From positions 124,001 through 188,000 of the forward strand of contig NZ_JABAHZ010000001.1 of NCBI RefSeq assembly GCF_012641265.1: a stretch of 64,000 nucleotides of DNA. The letters are read 5' to 3'. The position numbers and the translations under genes were made by a program. Shown here one piece after another: positions 41,310-50,995 of this stretch. How positions within the stretch are numbered: position 1 is the stretch's first letter; the number at the start of each line of letters is the position of its first letter. The DNA is from Chitinophaga eiseniae (lineage in GTDB: Bacteria > Bacteroidota > Bacteroidia > Chitinophagales > Chitinophagaceae). The notes beneath the pieces were generated by a model, which was given only the letters and a program-made list of their open reading frames with translations, ran no database searches and had not been told where the DNA came from.

Positions 41310-42473
41310 ATGAAGAAACAAGCAGTAATTGTGCTGGCCAGAAAATATGATGCAGGCACCATCACAGAGCAGGAGCGCCTTTCCTGGGAAAAATGGTGTA
41401 ACAGTGCCTCTCTTGAAGCATTTAATGAAATGTTGCGAGAGGCATTTCCCGGGCGTACTTTTTCCGAAGGACAATTACTTTATCACAGGAAGCAAGCGAT
41501 AGAATCGTTATTGGATGATGCAGAACGTAGAGAGGGGGGACGTGAAGTTGCGTTTGGCCGCCGGTATTGGGCAGCGGCAGCTGCTGCCGTAATCCTGGTT
41601 GCCGGGGCAACATGGTTATACCACAAAACCAAACAACCTGGTATTGACAACTTCCGGGTAGCGGCAAAAATTCAACCTGGCCGCCAGGGGGCCATGCTAA
41701 CATTGGCTAACGGGCAACAGGTATTGCTGGACAGTCTTGGAAATGGCATCCTCACTGCGCAGCAGGGAACTAATCTCCTCATGGATTCAGGTAAACTGAA
41801 ATACGATGTATTAAAAAATGAAAGCGGCAATATAGCAACAAATACGATTACAACCCCTAAAGCCAGGCAATTTACCATGGTATTACCCGATGGTTCTGTA
41901 CTATGGTTAAATTCTTCCAGCTCTGTGAAATTCCCGGTAAGCTTTGCCGGTAGCGAAAGACGTATCGAAGCAAGTGGTGAAATATATATTGAAGTCGCGC
42001 AGCGGGCCAATCATCCATTTTTTGTTTCACTTCCCGACCGAACAACCATTGAGGTATTGGGCACAAGTTTTAATGTAAGTGCATATAGCGACGATAAAAA
42101 TATAACCACTACGTTGCTGACAGGGGCAATAAATGTAACAACAGCGAGTGAAAAAATATCGCTGAAACCCGGACAGCAAGCCCTGACCGGCGAAAATGGC
42201 AGCAAAATGGCAATTAATACCAGCCCGGACCTTACCAAAGTAATGGCCTGGAAAAACCGACTATTCAATTTCGAAGGCTCCAATATTAAAGATGTTATGA
42301 AACAGCTGTCCAGGTGGTACGATATTGACGTGATATATGAAGGAACACCGCCCGACATCGATTTCGGCGGCAAACTAAGTATGGATATAAGTCTGGATGG
42401 GGTACTACATGCCCTGAAAGATGCAGAGGTCCATTTCCGGATGGATGGTCGCCAATTAACCATTCTGCCATAG
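41310..42473 (+). CDS. FecR-type anti-sigma factor
   Basis: A 387-residue inner-membrane regulator. The cytoplasmic N-terminus (1-85) binds the sigma factor. A single transmembrane helix lies at about 90-107 (YWAAAAAAVILVAGATWLY). The periplasmic FecR domain (about 185-280) carries the motif RQFTMVLPDGSVLWLNSSSSVKFP. A C-terminal secretin/STN-like DUF4974 domain (about 315-387) begins near LFNFEGSNIKDVMKQLSRWYDID. It would hold the ECF sigma factor inactive until the STN domain of the ligand-loaded SusC contacts it in the periplasm. The order sigma-FecR-SusC-SusD is the classic trans-envelope signalling arrangement. Confidence 0.94.
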   Translation: MKKQAVIVLARKYDAGTITEQERLSWEKWCNSASLEAFNEMLREAFPGRTFSEGQLLYHRKQAIESLLDDAERREGGREVAFGRRYWAAAAAAVILVAGATWLYHKTKQPGIDNFRVAAKIQPGRQGAMLTLANGQQVLLDSLGNGILTAQQGTNLLMDSGKLKYDVLKNESGNIATNTITTPKARQFTMVLPDGSVLWLNSSSSVKFPVSFAGSERRIEASGEIYIEVAQRANHPFFVSLPDRTTIEVLGTSFNVSAYSDDKNITTTLLTGAINVTTASEKISLKPGQQALTGENGSKMAINTSPDLTKVMAWKNRLFNFEGSNIKDVMKQLSRWYDIDVIYEGTPPDIDFGGKLSMDISLDGVLHALKDAEVHFRMDGRQLTILP

Positions 42474-42735
42474 CAAATAACTATAAGATGGCTATCTGTT
42501 ATTAGTGTTAAAATATAAGTCAAGTAGTTTATCCTAAATAATTAATGTAATTAATAAACATGGAATAATGACTATCGGATCTATTCGGTATGGCAGCGGC
42601 ATGCCTTTACCTGTAAACTAACCTGCCTGGAATAATAAAGCCGGAAGAGAACTTGGACCCTCGCTTCCGGCATAGATTCCAATTGGAAAACCGTCGTATA
42701 CAACAACATTTAAAAATTAAAATCCAACCAAAATT

Positions 42736-45700
42736 ATGCAAAAATCCGCAAACCGTTGTCCGGTTCTGTGGCCAAAGCTACTGCGCAGGCTACGCCATAA
42801 CGGTGCCCTAAAACATTACTTCCAGGTTATGAAGCTAACTGCTTTAATAATGTGCTTTTCGCTGATGCATGTATATGCAAGTTCGTATTCTCAATCAGTG
42901 ACTATTTCTGCCAAAGGTGCAGGATTAAAAGTAATTTTCTCTGAAATAGAGAAGCAAACCGGTTATGTGGTTTTCTACAATAAAGCATTGCTGAAAGATA
43001 CCCGGGCTGTGACGGTGAATGCAACGAATACACCGCTAAAACCCTTCCTGGACCAGGTGTTTGGAGAACAGCCATTAAACTACCGGATTGATGGTAACAA
43101 CATTGTACTGATTCGTAAGGCCATTCCTGTTGAAAAGAACACATCTGTAGTGGAGACAGTAAATGTGCCGATTGTTATTTCTGGTAAAATAGCAAGTGCT
43201 TCGGGCAATGCGTTACCGGGAGCCAGTGTTTATGTTAAAGGCCACCAGGACCGTTTTGCAGTAGCTGACACAAAAGGTAATTATTCCCTGAAGTGTTTTG
43301 AAGGAGATGTACTGGTATTCTCTTATATAGGTTATAAGGTGTATGAGGTAACGGTTACCACAACTACTACACTTAATATTACCCTGCAGGAAGATCAAAA
43401 GAATATCAACGACGTGGTGGTGGTCGCCTACGGACAGCAAAAGAAACAAAGCATGGTCAGCTCCATTACCACCGTAAATCCGAAGGAGATCAAAGGGCCC
43501 ACCAGCAACCTCACCACCATGCTGGCAGGACGTATATCCGGGCTCGTATCCTACCAACGAAGTGGTGAACCCGGCGCGGATAACGCGTCATTCTTTATCC
43601 GGGGCATTACTTCATTTGGCTCGGGTAAACTGGACCCGTTGATATTAATTGATGGAATGGAATCTACTTCCACCGAACTGGCCCGTCTGCAACCAGATGA
43701 CATTGCCGGTTTTTCCGTACTGAAGGATGCCGCAGCTGCATCATTATATGGTGCACGTGGCGCAAACGGCGTAATACTCGTTACCACCAAAACTGGTAAA
43801 TCCGGCGTAACGAAAATGAATGTACGATTTGAAAACTCTATGTCCTCCAATACCCGCAACATTGCCCTGGCAGATAACATCTCGTACATGCAACTGGCCA
43901 ACGAAGCAGCCATCACCCGCGACAGGCTGGCGCCGTTGCCTTACAGCCAAAACAAGATCGATCATACCAAAGCAGGCGACAATCCTTACTTATACCCCAG
44001 CAACGACTGGCTCGGAACGTTGATCAAAAAACATACGAACAACCAACGCCTGAATATCAACCTCTCCGGCGGCGGTCAGAAGGCGCAGTACTATGTAGGT
44101 GCTACCATGAACCAGGATAACGGTATCCTGAAAACCCAAAGCGGGAATAACTTCAATAATAACATTAAGTTGAGAAGCTATGAAATCCGCTCCAATGTAA
44201 ACCTGAAATTAACTTCCACGACGGAAGCTATTATCAGAACCACCGGCGATTTTGATGATTATAATGGCCCCGTTGGCGGCGGCGCGGCTATCTTCCAAAG
44301 CGCGCTGAATGCTAACCCCGTGCAATTTCCGGCAATCTTCCCCGCCAGTGATCTACCCAATGTGAAACATCCCTTATTCGGGAATGCTTCCCGCGGCGTC
44401 AATGGCGAGGTATATAACAATCCTTACGCATCCATGGTATCCGGGTTCCAACAGTATAGTACCTCTACACTGAATGTACAACTGGAGATAAAACAAGATC
44501 TCAACTTTATTATACCCGGCCTCTCTGCCAGGGTCATGGCCTATACAAAACGCTATTCCAGATTCGACCTGAGCAGGCAGTATAATCCCTTCTTTTATGC
44601 CGCCAATCCTACTGTTAAAGACCCGGATCAGTACACGCTGTCGCTCTTAAATGAAAAAACAGCCACCGAATACCTGAATTATACTCCCGGTAATAAGCTG
44701 GTGAATACCACCACCTATATGGAAGCGGCGGTGAACTACAACCGAACGTTCAACAAAGTGCATAATATCAGCGGCTTATTGATCGGCATTCGCCGCAACT
44801 ACCTGAATGGCAATGCAGACGACCTGCAACGCTCCCTTCCTTTCCGTAACCAGGGCGTTTCCGGGAGATTCACCTACGGATATGATAACCGCTATTTGCT
44901 GGAGGGAAACTTTGGTTACAACGGGTCGGAACGCTTTGCGAAAAATAACCGGTATGGATTCTTTCCATCTATAGGCGTAGCCTGGAATGCAGGCAATGAA
45001 AAATTCCTGGAAGGAATGACATATGTCATTTCACAACTGAAATTCCGCGCTACCTACGGACTGGTAGGTAATGACCAGATCGGCAAGCCCGAGGACCGTT
45101 TTTTCTATCTCTCGAACGTAAGCCTGAATGACAATAACTTCGCCTCATACTTTGGCGAAAATTACGGCTATTCAAAACCCGGTGTTTCCGTTTCCCGCTA
45201 TCCGAATAACGATATTACCTGGGAAAAATCCCAGAAGACCAATATCGGGGTGGATCTCGGACTTTGGAATGCGCTCACGGTAACGGTTGACGCCTATAAA
45301 GAACGTCGCAGCAGTATCCTGATGTCAAGGGCTTATATCCCGTCCACTATGGGGCTCACTGCTCCCATCAGCGCTAACGTGGGTGTTGCGGAAGGTCGTG
45401 GTGTGGATGTATCCATGGATTACAATAAAAAATTTACGAACACCTGGTTGCAGATGCGGGGAACATTTACGTACGCTGCCAGCAAATTGCTGGTAAACGA
45501 AGAACCGCAATACCCCGACAATATGCAATACCTTTCCCGTGTAGGCTATTCCCTGGGCCAGGTATACGGATTGGTTGCTGAAAGATTGTTTGTAGATGAA
45601 GAGGATGTAAAGAACTCCCCCCGGCAAAATTTCGGAGAAGTGAAGGGCGGAGATATCAAATACCGCGATATGAACGGCGATGGCCAAATTACTAAACTGG

Positions 45701-46221
45701 ATATGGTGAATGGACTGGGCTATCCTACCACACCAGAGATTATTTATGGATTCGGGTTCTCTTTCGGCTACCAGAATTTTGATATCAGTACCTTCTTCCA
45801 GGGCTCTGCCCGATCTTCTTTCTTTATAGATCCTGCGTCCATTTCCCCTTTCGTAATGGATGGGGCTAACCAACATGGATTGCTCAACGTGATTGCCCAG
45901 GATCACTGGTCAGAAGACAACCGTAACCTGTATTCGTTCTGGCCAAGGCTGGGTACTACACAAAGTAGCAACAACAACCAGCCTTCCAACTGGTGGATGC
46001 GAAACGGCGCTTTCCTCCGGATGAAGAGCGCCGAAATCGGCTATAACATCGGAGAAAAGGGAATGAGAAGATATCATATCGCCGGGCTGAGGATCTATGC
46101 CAATGGTACCAACCTATTCCTGATCAGCGCCTTTAAACTGTGGGATCCGGAACAAGGTGGCAACGCATTGGGGTATCCCGTTCAGCGTGTATTTAACCTG
46201 GGTGTCAACGTTAGTTTATAG
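42736..46221 (+). CDS. SusC-type TonB-dependent receptor with STN signalling domain
   Basis: A 1161-residue outer-membrane glycan importer. A long N-terminus leads into a signal peptide at about 32-56 (LTALIMCFSLMHVYASSYSQ). The STN domain (about 57-125, LKVIFSEIEKQTGYVVFY) is present, then a carboxypeptidase-like domain (about 140-222). The plug (about 230-370) carries SLYGARGANGVILVTTKTG, the SusC-family RGANGVI signature. The barrel ends in a typical final strand (VFNLGVNVSL). STN presence matches the upstream sigma/FecR pair. It forms a pedal-bin complex with the SusD gene 21 nt downstream. The ligand is unknown, inferred as a plant oligosaccharide. Confidence 0.95.
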   Translation: MQKSANRCPVLWPKLLRRLRHNGALKHYFQVMKLTALIMCFSLMHVYASSYSQSVTISAKGAGLKVIFSEIEKQTGYVVFYNKALLKDTRAVTVNATNTPLKPFLDQVFGEQPLNYRIDGNNIVLIRKAIPVEKNTSVVETVNVPIVISGKIASASGNALPGASVYVKGHQDRFAVADTKGNYSLKCFEGDVLVFSYIGYKVYEVTVTTTTTLNITLQEDQKNINDVVVVAYGQQKKQSMVSSITTVNPKEIKGPTSNLTTMLAGRISGLVSYQRSGEPGADNASFFIRGITSFGSGKLDPLILIDGMESTSTELARLQPDDIAGFSVLKDAAAASLYGARGANGVILVTTKTGKSGVTKMNVRFENSMSSNTRNIALADNISYMQLANEAAITRDRLAPLPYSQNKIDHTKAGDNPYLYPSNDWLGTLIKKHTNNQRLNINLSGGGQKAQYYVGATMNQDNGILKTQSGNNFNNNIKLRSYEIRSNVNLKLTSTTEAIIRTTGDFDDYNGPVGGGAAIFQSALNANPVQFPAIFPASDLPNVKHPLFGNASRGVNGEVYNNPYASMVSGFQQYSTSTLNVQLEIKQDLNFIIPGLSARVMAYTKRYSRFDLSRQYNPFFYAANPTVKDPDQYTLSLLNEKTATEYLNYTPGNKLVNTTTYMEAAVNYNRTFNKVHNISGLLIGIRRNYLNGNADDLQRSLPFRNQGVSGRFTYGYDNRYLLEGNFGYNGSERFAKNNRYGFFPSIGVAWNAGNEKFLEGMTYVISQLKFRATYGLVGNDQIGKPEDRFFYLSNVSLNDNNFASYFGENYGYSKPGVSVSRYPNNDITWEKSQKTNIGVDLGLWNALTVTVDAYKERRSSILMSRAYIPSTMGLTAPISANVGVAEGRGVDVSMDYNKKFTNTWLQMRGTFTYAASKLLVNEEPQYPDNMQYLSRVGYSLGQVYGLVAERLFVDEEDVKNSPRQNFGEVKGGDIKYRDMNGDGQITKLDMVNGLGYPTTPEIIYGFGFSFGYQNFDISTFFQGSARSSFFIDPASISPFVMDGANQHGLLNVIAQDHWSEDNRNLYSFWPRLGTTQSSNNNQPSNWWMRNGAFLRMKSAEIGYNIGEKGMRRYHIAGLRIYANGTNLFLISAFKLWDPEQGGNALGYPVQRVFNLGVNVSL

Positions 46222-46242
46222 CACCAGCCAAAATCTATTACC

Positions 46243-48183
46243 ATGCAATCATTATATACTTATTCAGCGTCAATGAAATCTATGCGCAGCAGGCATTTTA
46301 CGATTGGACTACTATGTATGGCAGCAGCACTTTTTACTTCCTGTAAAAAAGGATACCTGGATATCGTACCAGATAATGTGCCTACGATCGATTATGCTTT
46401 CGCCAACCGCGTGGAAGCAGAGAAATATTTATTTACCTGCTATGCTTATCTCCCAAAAGAAGGCCACCCGGATAAGAACCCCGGATTCAGTGGCGGCGAC
46501 GAAGCGTGGACTTACTGGCCTATGATTGAAGACTATTTTTACCTCGATCCGTACAATATTGCCCGGGGCTATCAAAATAGCGCCAATCCCAATATGAACT
46601 ATTGGGACGGATATGATGGGAAATCGTTATGGCAGGGAATCCGGGCATGTAATATCTTCCTGGAGAATGTCCGCAAAGTAATAGACTTGCAACCTTATGA
46701 AAGAGACCGTTGGATCGCGGAAGTAAAATTTCTGAAGGCATACTTTCACTGGTATTTATTCAGGATGTACGGCCCCATTCCTATAGTAGATAAAAATCTC
46801 CCCATTACAGCATCACCGGATGAAGTAAGAGTATTCAGGCAACCGGTCGATTCTGTGGTGAATTATATCACCAGCCTGTTGGATGAATCCGCAGCGGGTG
46901 AAAACACCGGGCTGCCGCTGTCTATCACCAGTTCTACTACAGAACTCGGACGTGTCACTAAAGTGGCTGCACTGGCCATTAAAGCCCGGGTACTGGTAAC
47001 AGCTGCCAGTCCTTTGTTTAATGGCAACAGTGATTTTACCGGTATGAAAAATAAAAACGGACAGGTGCTCTTTAATCCCCAATACGATGCCTCCAAGTGG
47101 ACGAAGGCCAGGGAAGCCTGTAAGAAAGCCATTGACCTTGCCAATGCAGCTGGCGTGAGATTATATCATTTCAGCCCTTCCATCTTCCAGGTGGATCATG
47201 CTACGCAGATAGAGATGAATATCCGCAATGCAGTGTGTGAGAAATGGAACAGTGAACTGATATGGGGATTAACATCAGACGGAGATCCTACCTACTGGTT
47301 GCAAACCTATGCCTGCCCGCAATTGGATCCTAATGCGATTAATCTTAGCCTGAAAGCGAAACTTGCGCCTCCTTTGAAAATAGCGGAGATGTTTTACACA
47401 CAGCATGGTGTGCCTATCGAGGAAGATAAAACCTGGGACTATGCCAATCGCTACAAGCTGCGTAATGTTACCGCAAAAGATACCGGTATGCAGGAAGGAT
47501 ACAGCACGGTAGGGCTGCATTTTGAAAGAGAGCCAAGGTTCTATGCTGATATGGCATTTGATGGATCCAAATGGTTTATGAAAAACAAAAACTATAACAT
47601 TCAAAGTAAGCTGGAACAATATTCGGGGAAAAAGCAAACTCGCTTATATTCTATCACCGGCTATTATACCAAGAAAATTGTGAGCTGGAACCTGAATTTT
47701 ACAACCTCCTCTTTACAAACAGAGTCATATCCATGGCCGGTGATGCGCCTGTCGGACCTTTATCTCCTGTATGCGGAAGCACTCAATGAAACCGGAGGTT
47801 CCACGGAGGCATTAACCTACCTGAACCAGATCCGCGAAAGAGCCGGTTTACAGTCGGTCGAAACTTCATGGAGTACTTATTCCAGCAACCCAACGAAGTA
47901 TGCGTCTGTAAGTGGACTCCGTGATATCATCAGGCAGGAGCGTAGTATAGAAATGGCATTTGAAGGCAGTCGCTTCTGGGATCTGCGCCGGTGGAAAACC
48001 GCACCACAGGTACTGAATAGCCCCATTTACGGATGGGATATCCTCCAATCCACTTATGAAGATTATAATCGCAAGGTGTTTTTATACAACATGCAGTTTA
48101 TTGCGCCCCGCGATTATTTCTGGCCAATCAGGGAAGATAATCTTCAGATCAACCCCAACCTGCAGCAAAATCCCGGCTGGTAA
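46243..48183 (+). CDS. SusD-family surface glycan-binding lipoprotein (RagB/SusD)
   Basis: A 646-residue lipoprotein, at the long end for SusD. The lipobox ALFTSC is followed by KKGYLDIVPDN, the standard SusD mature start. TPR-like helices include WIAEVKFLKAYFHWYLFRMYGPIPIVD. The C-terminal signature LRDIIRQERSIEMAFEGSRFWDLRRW is complete, and the end WPIREDNLQINPNLQQNPGW is canonical. A second in-frame ATG at 46273 would give a shorter, more typical lipoprotein signal and may be the real start. It closes the SusC barrel as a lid and captures oligosaccharide at the surface. It is co-transcribed with SusC. Confidence 0.95.
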   Translation: MQSLYTYSASMKSMRSRHFTIGLLCMAAALFTSCKKGYLDIVPDNVPTIDYAFANRVEAEKYLFTCYAYLPKEGHPDKNPGFSGGDEAWTYWPMIEDYFYLDPYNIARGYQNSANPNMNYWDGYDGKSLWQGIRACNIFLENVRKVIDLQPYERDRWIAEVKFLKAYFHWYLFRMYGPIPIVDKNLPITASPDEVRVFRQPVDSVVNYITSLLDESAAGENTGLPLSITSSTTELGRVTKVAALAIKARVLVTAASPLFNGNSDFTGMKNKNGQVLFNPQYDASKWTKAREACKKAIDLANAAGVRLYHFSPSIFQVDHATQIEMNIRNAVCEKWNSELIWGLTSDGDPTYWLQTYACPQLDPNAINLSLKAKLAPPLKIAEMFYTQHGVPIEEDKTWDYANRYKLRNVTAKDTGMQEGYSTVGLHFEREPRFYADMAFDGSKWFMKNKNYNIQSKLEQYSGKKQTRLYSITGYYTKKIVSWNLNFTTSSLQTESYPWPVMRLSDLYLLYAEALNETGGSTEALTYLNQIRERAGLQSVETSWSTYSSNPTKYASVSGLRDIIRQERSIEMAFEGSRFWDLRRWKTAPQVLNSPIYGWDILQSTYEDYNRKVFLYNMQFIAPRDYFWPIREDNLQINPNLQQNPGW

Positions 48184-48231
48184 TAGCTGATTATCCTGTT
48201 AAAATATTTATACCTGCGTAAAAGCACTGAT

Positions 48232-49401
48232 ATGAACAAACGAATTTATCTCAATAGCATTTTAATTTCCCTGTTGGCTTTCTGTTCCTGCAAAAGAGAG
48301 GAGCCCAGGCCAGTTAAACAAGACAGCACTCCCCCGGGAGCAGTGACCAATGTAGCCGTCACTAATCTCAATGGCGCCGCGAGAATAAGCTTTGCGCTAC
48401 CGGGAGATTCAGATCTGTTGTATGTAAAAGCCCTGTATCAAACCACGAAGGGGGTAAAAAGTGAAACAAGGGTAAGTCGTTACAACAACAACCTGACAGT
48501 GGAAGGATTTGGGGATACCAGTACCTACAAGGTATCGTTGTACGTGGTAGATAAAAGTGAAAATGTTTCCCCTGCCGTGGAAGTAACGGTACATCCGCTG
48601 GAGCCAGTGATCTGGATAGTGAGAAGATCATTATCAGTAGCCCCTGATTTTGGTGGGGTAAACGTAAAATTTACTAATACGGGAGAAAATGACCTGGCGC
48701 TGGTAGTGCTGGCTAATGATTCCCTGGGGCAGTTTTCCGCGGTAACGACACAGTATACTAACCTGAAAGAAGGAAGTTTCTCTACCCGGAATATGAAAGA
48801 TGTACAAACACAGTTCGGCGTATATGTAAGGGACCGGTGGGGGAATATTTCTGATACCCTACTGGTGAAACTGACGCCATTGTTTGAAGAGCTGCTGGAC
48901 CGGAGTAAAATGAAAGAAGTAGTATTGCCCGGTGATGCACCGCTGGGCTATGGCGGGAATGTAGCAGGCCTTTTTGACGGTAGTACCACCAGTGGTTATT
49001 ATCACTCTAGCGATGCCGCCAGTATGCCCCAATGGTTTACCTACGATATGGGCGTAACCGCCAAATTAAGCCGGCTGGTATGGTTCATGAGACCGGGTTT
49101 CTATTACTCCCTGCATAATCCCCGGGTGGTAGAAATCTGGGGATCAAATAAACCCAACCCCAACGGGAGTTTTGACGATAGCTGGACATTGTTGACCACC
49201 ACTACCCAGGTGAAGCCATCCGGTTTACCTGAGGGGCAGCTTTCGCAAGCGGATATAGATGCCGCATTAGCCGGCTGGACAGTCACCTTCCCGTTGAATA
49301 CGCCCAAAGTGCGCTATATCCGGTTTAAAACGCTGAAGAACTGGTCTAACGGTACTTATGTCAACTTCTATGAAATCATGACCTGGGGAGATACAAAATA
49401 A
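48232..49401 (+). CDS. Surface lipoprotein, DUF4959/DUF5126/DUF5000 architecture
   Basis: A 389-residue lipoprotein with lipobox LLAFCSC (Cys near residue 20). An Ig/FN3-like DUF4959 region (about 30-125) contains PPGAVTNVAVTNLNGAARISF. A second beta-sandwich (about 128-220, DUF5126-like) follows. The C-terminal third (about 230-389) is discoidin-like (DUF5000), with AGLFDGSTTSGYYHS and KVRYIRFKTLKNW. Such proteins follow SusD in many Bacteroidota loci and are taken to be auxiliary surface glycan-binding proteins (SusE/F-position). It lies 48 nt after SusD in the same operon. Confidence 0.88.
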   Translation: MNKRIYLNSILISLLAFCSCKREEPRPVKQDSTPPGAVTNVAVTNLNGAARISFALPGDSDLLYVKALYQTTKGVKSETRVSRYNNNLTVEGFGDTSTYKVSLYVVDKSENVSPAVEVTVHPLEPVIWIVRRSLSVAPDFGGVNVKFTNTGENDLALVVLANDSLGQFSAVTTQYTNLKEGSFSTRNMKDVQTQFGVYVRDRWGNISDTLLVKLTPLFEELLDRSKMKEVVLPGDAPLGYGGNVAGLFDGSTTSGYYHSSDAASMPQWFTYDMGVTAKLSRLVWFMRPGFYYSLHNPRVVEIWGSNKPNPNGSFDDSWTLLTTTTQVKPSGLPEGQLSQADIDAALAGWTVTFPLNTPKVRYIRFKTLKNWSNGTYVNFYEIMTWGDTK

Positions 49402-49429
49402 ATCATCTGTCAACCAAGAAATAAACAAT

Positions 49430-50638
49430 ATGAAAGATATCAGGCTTTTCACTTTTTTATGGATACTCATCATCACTGGTTTTATCGTATCCTGCACTAA
49501 AACCAGGGGAGATGCTTACAGAAGGTACATGGAAGGCGGCGAAATCACCTATCCTGGAAGAGCTGATACGGTATTGGCCCGCTCAGGCCTCAACCGCATC
49601 CAGCTGTCTGTTATTTTAGGAAGCGATCCATTGGTAACCCGGTTAAAGGTGTTCTGGAATAATAACACCGACTCCCTGGAGCTCCCCGTGAAGCGGACTA
49701 CCGGAGTAGATACCGTTACCGTACTTGTAGCTGGCCTGAACGAAGGCGATTATAATTTTACCATTTATACCTATGATAAGGAGAATCACCGCTCGGTAAT
49801 GGTAAATGCTTTCGGAACAGCCAAAGGCCAAAACTACGTTGGTGCCCTCATTAACCGTACTTTGCAATCTGTGTTGCAATCTGCCGACGGCAACCAGGTG
49901 ATATTGAACTGGGGCGCACCGGCTGCGGGCGAACAAGGCATTGATGTGAACTATACTGCCGCCGATGGAACAGCGCGTACAATAACAGTACCTGCTACTG
50001 AAACCCGCACTGTGTTGCCGGATTATAAAGCGCTTTCATCACTGACCTACAATTCAAAATATAAGCCCGACTCCACAGCATTTGAATACTTCTATCCGAA
50101 AGCAGGCACGGTTACATTACCCGCGTTTGAAAGAGAGCTGCCCAAAGCCGGCTTTAGTGTACTTGAACTACCTACTGATGTAAAGGACGGCGGCTATGGC
50201 TGGCTGATCAACTACCTCTGGGATGAAAATTACAACCCGCCTGGTTTTGCCACCCAATCCATCATCCCTTGCTGGTTTACGATTGATTGTGGTAAGGCAG
50301 CGAGGCTAAGTCGCTTTAAAGTATGGCAGGCCAACGACCGGCTATATAAAAAGGAGAGCGTAAAGACTTTTGAATTATATGGCAGTAATAGTCCCGCAGC
50401 AGATGGCAGTTGGGGCAGCTGGACGAAAATCGGCTCTTACGCATCGATCAAACCATCTGGTCTGCCTGTCGGACAAAATTCGGATAACGATGTCACCTAC
50501 GCGGAAGCAGGAGAAGTATTTGGCGTACCGGCTGATATTGCGCCATTCAGGTATTACCGGTTTAAGTTGCTGACCAACTGGGGCAATAGTGGGTTTATGA
50601 CCATGGAAGAATTTACATTTTATACACACGATAAGTAA
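49430..50638 (+). CDS. Surface lipoprotein, DUF4998 with discoidin-like C-terminus
   Basis: A 402-residue lipoprotein with lipobox TGFIVSC (Cys near residue 22). The N-terminal DUF4998 region (about 25-215) begins with RRYMEGGEITYPGRADTV, the typical Y-x-G-GE-x-Y-PG pattern of this family, and has LPDYKALSSLTYNSKYKPD near its end. The last 150 residues are discoidin-like (FTIDCGKAARLSRFKVWQAN, FRYYRFKLLTNWG), similar in layout to the preceding protein's C-terminus. It is the last gene of the Sus operon, 28 nt after its neighbour. A surface glycan-binding role is inferred from position and fold. Confidence 0.87.
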   Translation: MKDIRLFTFLWILIITGFIVSCTKTRGDAYRRYMEGGEITYPGRADTVLARSGLNRIQLSVILGSDPLVTRLKVFWNNNTDSLELPVKRTTGVDTVTVLVAGLNEGDYNFTIYTYDKENHRSVMVNAFGTAKGQNYVGALINRTLQSVLQSADGNQVILNWGAPAAGEQGIDVNYTAADGTARTITVPATETRTVLPDYKALSSLTYNSKYKPDSTAFEYFYPKAGTVTLPAFERELPKAGFSVLELPTDVKDGGYGWLINYLWDENYNPPGFATQSIIPCWFTIDCGKAARLSRFKVWQANDRLYKKESVKTFELYGSNSPAADGSWGSWTKIGSYASIKPSGLPVGQNSDNDVTYAEAGEVFGVPADIAPFRYYRFKLLTNWGNSGFMTMEEFTFYTHDK

Positions 50639-50730
50639 AGACAGACGAAAAGATATTTGTGTGCACTATTGTGAAATTACCTGAACAGTTTTTGTGGGCA
50701 AACAGAAAAGAAAGGGTTTCAGATATATTT

Positions 50731-50746
50731 ATATGTATGAACATAG
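50731..50746. promoter_or_regulatory. Degenerate copy of the 16-bp palindrome (copy 2)
   Basis: ATATGTATGAACATAG matches the consensus ATATGTTTGAACATAT at 14 of 16 positions. It lies 187 bp upstream of the perfect copy. Confidence 0.3.
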
Positions 50747-50917
50747 TTTTGATCAAAAAAATCATACTAAAGTCTACAATTGACCTTTCTAAAAACTCTT
50801 TTATTTCGATGTAATCCTTTATTAGTATGGTTTTTTATTATATGGCTTACCGGTATTAGGAATCTTTTATTGTCGTCGCCAGCCAAGGAAAAAAGTTGCT
50901 TTTTTGTTTAAATAGTC

Positions 50918-50933
50918 ATATGTTTGAACATAT
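50918..50933. promoter_or_regulatory. 16-bp palindrome, candidate operator (copy 3), overlapping the GH38 promoter
   Basis: ATATGTT-TG-AACATAT has perfect seven-base arms and contains the -7 box TATGTTTG (50919-50926). With the flanking C it shares 17 identical bases, in inverse orientation, with the site at 40312-40327. Binding here would directly control initiation. Confidence 0.5.
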
Positions 50934-50995
50934 TTACACTTGTTTTCCGCACTGAGATATACTGAACAAGTGGATTTGCTTAACATATTAGATAT

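Larger units (their letters stand above)
50639..50995. promoter_or_regulatory. 357-bp regulatory gap before GH38
   Basis: No gene is visible. The gap carries the exact 16-bp palindrome at 50918-50933 and a degenerate copy (14 of 16) at 50731-50746, in an otherwise AT-rich sequence. A promoter-like TTG-20 bp-TATGTTTG (50896-50926) lies about 70 nt before the ATG. This marks the start of a new transcription unit after the Sus operon. Confidence 0.45.
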
